Below are positions 59,144 through 64,000 of a stretch of DNA of 64,000 nucleotides, one piece after another (position 1 is the stretch's first letter; the number at the start of each line of letters is the position of its first letter). The stretch comes from Tetrastigma voinierianum (taxonomy: Eukaryota; Streptophyta; Magnoliopsida; Vitales; Vitaceae), in the NCBI GenBank assembly GCA_016808115.1, contig JAEQBH010002351.1:434001-498000 (forward strand), in the 5' to 3' direction. The position numbers and the translations under genes were made by a program. The notes below the pieces were generated by a model. It was not told the origin of the DNA, did no database searches, and saw only the letters and a list, made by a program, of their open reading frames with translations.

Positions 59144-59900
59144 ACTTGGTATCAGAGCTAAGGTATACGATTACTTGTAGCGTGCTGGGCATGGGCCTAG
59201 GATATGGAGTTTCAGTGTAGTGCTTGCTTATGATTACCTAGCGCTTGATGTATGCTACCAGCTTCATAGTGTGGTATCAGAGCATATGTATACGACTACC
59301 TTGGGCTTGAGGGACATGGGCTTAGGCCATGGCTATTGTGGTGAAATTGATACCAGCGTCATAGCTTGGTATCGGAGTTTAGGTACACTAATACCTCGGA
59401 GTTCATGGGACGGGTTTAGACCCTTTGCATGTGCATGGTGTGTTTCATGTTGTGTTCGGATATGTGTTCCATGTTTGCGATTGCGTAATTGTGTGTTACA
59501 AATTGCGCGGAAAAACATATACACGATATGATGTATATGGGAAATGTGATTGCGTGGTTATTACGCGGAAAATTATATACATGGCATAATGTATATAGGA
59601 AAAAAAAAGTGGAATGCTAAGGTTAGGAACCATAACCTTAGGGGTTCGGAAAATGAAATGAACAGGAAAGTGTTGAATTTTATTTAAATAAATAAAAGAG
59701 TGGTTGACGATTAGCAGTTTAAGGTGATGAAAGTCAGTTCATAGTTGTCAAGTCTATTAGTAATTGGCATGTGCATTACTAGTTAGGCGAGATGAGATTA
59801 AATAAAGTTTGTTGCCCGTGGCAGGGTATAAATGGCAAGTCGGTAGGGACGTAGAGGTGGGTCACAGTGCCAACTAGGCACCACACATTTTTACCGGCCA
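59144..59900 (+). other. Leader of L with three primer-site-like repeats
   Basis: TGGTATCAGAGC at 59147 is followed by a second at 59272 and a variant TGGTATCGGAG at 59367. Each is followed by similar sequence ('gtatacgactacc', 'catgggcctagg'), so the leader holds about three tandem copies of a ~95-125-bp unit. No coding pattern. Confidence 0.7.
59147..59158 (+). promoter_or_regulatory. Primer-binding site (initiator tRNA-Met)
   Basis: TGGTATCAGAGC three bases after the 5' LTR is complementary to the 3' end of plant initiator tRNA-Met, where minus-strand DNA synthesis would start. Confidence 0.9.
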
Positions 59901-60029
59901 GGCCTTTCTTGAAACATTGGGGTTCTTATTCTTGCCATTGCCGGGCTAGTGCGGAATTTGGTAGTCGGGGAAGATCTAATAACCTCGAAGATTCAAGTCA
60001 CATCATCCTCAAATAGTTCCACGGGAGGG

Positions 60030-60700
60030 ATCGATGGTGGCGAGACCATTGGTTAAACAGTTGAGAAGGTATTAGAAGTATGGATGTTACCTCCGTGCGA
60101 CCCGAATCGGGCTAGGCTAGCGTTCAACCTAAAGGGTGGAGATCCCAAGTGTGGTGGGACTAGGTTAAGACCTCTAGGATTTAGAGCGATGGCAGGCGAG
60201 TTCCATGGGCTCTTTATGAGCAAGTATTTGGGACCCTTGCTAGACATGCAAAGGCCCAGGTTCCAGAGTTGGAAAGCGGAGCGATGACGGTGATGGAGTA
60301 CGTGGCGGATTCACCGAGGTTGGCGATTTTGGTGATTGACTATGTGGCCCTGGACATGGCCCGAGTAAGGAGATTTGAGAATGAATTTGAAGTTGTCCAT
60401 TCGAGCGAGCCAATGGGCCTCACTTCCTGAGACATGGACTTTATGGTCAAAAGGAACGGCTCTAGCCGTAGAGAGAGAGATGGAGGGCCTTGCTGGGGCA
60501 TTCGAGATGCGAGTGCTGAGTGCAGGAAGAAGGAAGGAGGACCTTCTTCGAGTTTGGGAAAGAAGACCCAGAGAGGACTTACGTCCCACGGCGTCAATAT
60601 AGGGCGGCCCGAGTAGATGACATGTTTTGTGCCATCAGCCTGGACATATGAAGCGGGATTGCCCGCGGAGGCAAGGATCTCAGGTTTCAGGTCGGCGTAG
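60030..60700 (+). pseudogene. Gag of L, broken
   Basis: 'MAGEFHGLFMSKYLGPLLD' near 60190-60245 lies in the Gag core; further pieces follow in other frames ('VMEYVADSP', 'NEFEVVHSS'). At 60623-60667 the zinc knuckle reads C-F then, after a missing pair of bases, C-H-Q-P-G-H-M-K-R-D-C. The C-x4-H-x4-C part is intact, but the first Cys pair is out of frame. Normal role: particle assembly and RNA binding. Confidence 0.75.
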
Positions 60701-61149
60701 TCCCAGTTATCAGTGGGACAGGCGCAGACACAATTTGCACCTTCTCACCCCGATATGGGTCAGAGGAACGGTTCATTATGGGAATGCTAATGCAAGCACC
60801 TTCGGCGGCCTGAAACGGGTCGGAGGGCCGGAGTGGTCGAGGTCGGGACGGAGTCCTGAGGCCAAGGCCCAGGGGAGAGGCGGTATCCTATCTTGGGTGT
60901 ACCGGAGAATTTGGCGACGGATCGGTCGGATGCGCGAGAGTATGTTTACTCATGCACGTGTTGTTTAAATTAGGATGCATCATACTCATCGTTGTTGCAT
61001 CTTGTGTGATGGAATTGATCTTGGAGGTTAAGGCCTCTGGAAAAGCCATTGTATAGGAAAATTCTCACTAAGATCTAGGGTGAGTTGAGTGATATATTTA
61101 GGATTGTGGTCGAGATCTGGGGGATGCGCTCAAAAATGGTGGACCTCCG

Positions 61150-61334
61150 AGATTGGTAGACATATCGGGTTTTGATGTCCTTCTTGACATGGATGAGTTG
61201 ACAGCCCATCGGGTTATCAATGATTGTGACCTTAGGCGGGTTATCATACCTGACACGGTCTTAGAGTTGTGTAAGGTTGCATATGCATGTGGTGATGCGT
61301 ATGTGTGTAGATTTACGACGAGGTGTACAGAGAG
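61150..61334 (+). pseudogene. Protease of L, C-terminal piece
   Basis: 'VDISGFDVLLDMDELTAH' followed by 'DCDLRRVIIPD' matches the block FDVILGMDWLxxH..IDC near the end of gypsy proteases; Trp of the motif is Glu here. The N-terminal block with the catalytic Asp is not recognisable in 60970-61150. The coding sequence is cut at 61334 by the LTR start. Confidence 0.7.
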
Positions 61335-61671
61335 TGTGAGCCGGAAAATCCGAATTTCGAAAAGGGCCAAAGCGATAATTTCGGTTGAAAACGAATTTTC
61401 TAGATCTTGGATGACGAAGCGGACTACGTCGTTGGCAAAATCTCCTTGTCAGTGACCTAGAAAGTTTCGCTCAGTGCAGAGCAAGCGGAATATTTTTACG
61501 ATTTTTTAGGTGATATGTTGCTAGTGACTTCAGGGACGTGATTTTTATGAAAATCTCATAAGTCAGAAAATGGCTTGAACTAAGTTAATTTAAAATAAAG
61601 TGAACTGAAAATAAATAAATTGTTTTGAGGTAAAAATAGACCCGAATGAGGTAATATGAGTCATATATTTG

Positions 61672-61703
<32 letters not shown>

Positions 61704-63208
61704 GTCAAATAAATCAAAGATAAAATCAAAAAAGTTGCTCATGGCGACAAAGAGAGGTACGTGTAGAAAGAGAAAATATTTTTTCTTCTCTTCCGCTTCT
61801 CTCTAAGATCTCTGGAATTGGGTATGGGTTTTCGTCGAGAGCGAAGGCAAAGTTGGTCTGTGACGATAGTTACGCGTGGCCTTCAAAATCTTAGTGTTTA
61901 AATCCCGACCAAGAGGTAGGGAATTTTCCTACTTGTGTTATTTCTAGCCTAAGGGTCATTTAATGGCTTGAGATTGGCTTAAAGGCTGTGAAAGGCCGTA
62001 AATTTCAGTCCCCAATTTTTTTGACTGGTGTAAAGATTTTAGGAATTTTGGGATTTATTTTCGAACGGTCAGGTGTTGAATTCGGGGTGTTTTTGGACGA
62101 TCTGGTTGAATTTTCGAATTTGTTTTGAGCCAGTTATTTGAGAATTGAATTTGTTTCGGCTTGGTCTTGTTGGGCCAGGGTTTGGTTTTGATCCGAGACT
62201 GATGTATTCGGGTTTGTAGTCAATGTCAGTGGTCGGTGTGAGCAGGTGGAGAGGACTAAGAGGTGCCTGTTTTATGTGGGTCAGAGATTTGGGCCATTTG
62301 TGTGTTATTGCTTTATGAATATATTTGTGTGAAGAACATATGTTAGTATATGTTATTTGATGTGATAACATGGTTCATGGATGTAAATTATATGTAAAAA
62401 TTATAATTGTCCATGGTGTATTAATGTTTCATGTAGCACTCATATATACATGTAACATGAAGGAAAATGCATTGGCATCATGCATTTCATATGAATGGTC
62501 ACATCACGTCGAGTCGGGTATGGGTGCATGGTATTGAGTATTCACTGGTGTTGGTGAATGGGTCGTGAGCTCGAAAAATGGTACAAAGTCCAAGGTTGAG
62601 ACTCCGCAGGATGTGTAGATTGATCAAAATGATAAAATTACATGTTTTGAAGGAGCAAGTTGGGGTGAGTCCCAGGGTAAGAAAGACCCAAATGTTATTC
62701 ACGGTTAGACATGAATCCCGACGATGTAAGTTCGAAAATGTTGGAAAGGTGTGCGGCGTCCTACGGTGAAACTAAAAATCAAGCACAAAGTCATGAAATG
62801 ATAAATTAAAATTAGGTTGTCAATGGTTTGTCCTTGGGTTAAAATACCCGATGGCTAGTTTCCCACACTTGGCGATTCTTACGGTATAGGGAGTCGGTTG
62901 GGACTGGGTTGTGAGCATGAGAGTCGCATCTCATGCATGACACGGAGACATTTCATATAATGTTGCATAAATTGTATGAAATGTGATTGATGTTATATCG
63001 TCATGCATATGCATTTTAGGTGGGGAGTAACCCTTATAGGAAAACTTTCTCTTGGGTATTGCTCACCGTGTGGAATTATTTTTCAAAATGCGTAGGGAGG
63101 GGTGGTTTGGGCTCGGAGTGGTGACTTAGGCCGGTTTGTGGCCTATTCAGTTATTTTAAAACGTTTTGGATAAAATATCCAGGTTTTACATGTAAATAAT
63201 GTATCGCA
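61335..63208 (+). repeat. Second LTR of L (3' end cut)
   Basis: Starts TGTGAGCCGGAAAATCC and follows the 5' LTR to 'acatgtaaataatgtat' (pairs with 59010). It then stops where LTR M begins, so about 130 bp of its end are missing. Confidence 0.8.
61674..61703. repeat. (AAT)n microsatellite in second LTR of L
   Basis: Nine to ten triplets; homologous to 57481-57530 but shorter. Confidence 0.85.
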
Positions 63209-63598
63209 TGTAAAACCCGAGAAAAGTCAAATTTTCTGAAAATTGGTAAAATGGTAATTTCGGTCAAAATCCGAAATTTTTATGGATCTTGTATGATGAA
63301 ATGGACTTCAGTTAAAAATCGTCTAAGTGAAATTGCTTCTACGTCGAATTTCATCGAATTAGAGACGGTCGAATTACTACATTTTCGAAACGATTGGGGT
63401 AGTGCGGGACACTTGACACATTTTGAGTGACTCAAGAGGTGCCACGTGTCATGTGCAGAATTAGTCAAACATGAGCCTAAGTATGGGCCATGGGTAGACA
63501 CATCCGGCGATCGGACCATCGGATCCCGGCGAGCCAAAAGACAAAGTTTCTCCCCACAGCAAGGGCTACGTATGGGTACCAGTTTTGTGGAGTTTCGA
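63209..63598 (+). repeat. LTR 'M' start, nested in the LTR before it
   Basis: Begins TGTAAAACCCGAGAAAAG and follows the LTR D subfamily: 'gtgccacgtgtcatgtgca' pairs, reversed, with 28468. It is cut at 63598 by LTR N after 'ttttgtggagtttcga'. A deletion may have shortened it. Confidence 0.75.
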
Positions 63599-64000
63599 TG
63601 TAAAACTCGGGAAAATTCAAATTTTCTGAAAAATAGTAAAACGGTAATTTCGGTCAAAACCCGAAATTTTTCTAAATCTCGAATGACGAAACGAATTTGA
63701 TCGTTGGAATCGTCTTATGAAATCTAGCTACCACGTCGGTGGGGCAGGTGAAATTTCACGCGTTTTGAGGCACTTAGGGTGTAGGATCTTAGTAAAGCGC
63801 TCGTGAAAGACATGTGATGTGACAAGGTCACCTACTACATGTACCCATGTGACACATGTTGCATGATTAGTAAGAAAGGATTAGGAAGCAGAATGACGGG
63901 TCGCCATGTGTCAAAATCCAAAACTTAGGGACTATCAGTACTATAAGTCATTAAATGAATAGACAGGGGAGAATAGTGTTAACTGTGAATGAAGAAGAAA
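63599..64000 (+). repeat. LTR 'N' start, runs off the window
   Basis: Begins TGTAAAACTCGGGAAAATTC, repeating the same opening as M 390 bp earlier. It continues with family-1 blocks ('acatgtgatgtgacaaggtc', 'gtcgccatgtgtcaaa') of the A/B/F type to the window edge. Confidence 0.8.

Larger units (their letters stand above)
57135..63208 (+). mobile_element. Ty3/gypsy element 'L', pol mostly missing
   Basis: 5' LTR 57135-59143, primer-binding site, leader, gag and the protease, then a second LTR from 61335. RT, RNase H, integrase and a polypurine tract are all absent. Either an internal deletion joined protease to the 3' LTR, or the second LTR is an independent insertion into protease. The two LTRs are closely alike, including an (AAT)n run at the same place, which favours the first reading. 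Confidence 0.7.

Overview
The window looks like nuclear DNA of a flowering plant, taken from a gene-poor, repeat-rich (probably heterochromatic) region. The reasons are plant-type Ty3/gypsy and Ty1/copia polyproteins, primer-binding sites matching the plant initiator-methionine tRNA, an L1-type LINE, a tRNA-derived SINE candidate, and long AT-rich spacers. I see no intact cellular gene, rRNA, tRNA gene or bacterial feature. The exact species cannot be read from the sequence. No coding region is open over its full length: every element is broken by small indels, stops or lost catalytic residues.

Layout, left to right. (1) 1-3182: a minus-strand LTR of 'family 2' (called J), split by a minus-strand solo LTR of 'family 1' (H, 903-2578). 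(2) 3183-6798: the 3' half of a plus-strand Ty1/copia element (K: integrase, RT, RNase H, 3' LTR). (3) 6799-8495: AT-rich spacer with a weak SINE-like piece. (4) 8496-29583: a plus-strand Ty3/gypsy element (C) with about 2.6-kb LTRs that carry five tandem copies of a ~190-bp unit. Its integrase gene is interrupted by a second, minus-strand gypsy element (A, 15079-24209), and its 3' LTR by a third LTR (D, 26413-28716). (5) 29584-30460: 3' part of a family-1 LTR (E). (6) 30461-31082 and 40291-40380: a unique-looking sequence split by a complete minus-strand gypsy element (B, 31083-40290) with a perfect AGTAT target duplication. A second copy of this sequence at 55245-56000 still has the empty site. 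(7) 40396-46625: tandem ~1.8-kb units (U1-U3), the third split by solo LTR F (TSD ATATG). A fourth copy (U4) lies at 52085-54835. (8) 47117-49052: solo LTR G. (9) 49053-52084: spacer with a possible first-exon fragment, a SINE and a LINE RT fragment. (10) 57135-64000: a plus-strand gypsy element (L) with gag and part of protease only, followed by two further LTR starts (M, N), each interrupting the one before.

A, B and L share one LTR family (start TGTRAAACCC, end GGGGTGTCACA in sense). They also share the order gag-PR-RT-RH-INT and, where it can be seen, a C-terminal chromodomain-like tail. The long LTRs, iMet primer site and this tail fit chromoviruses of the Tekay/Del type; that lineage name is an inference. 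The history that can be read is: an old duplicated segment; insertion of B into one copy; C landing in or next to LTR E; A and D landing in C; and repeated self-insertion of family-1 LTRs at the right end.
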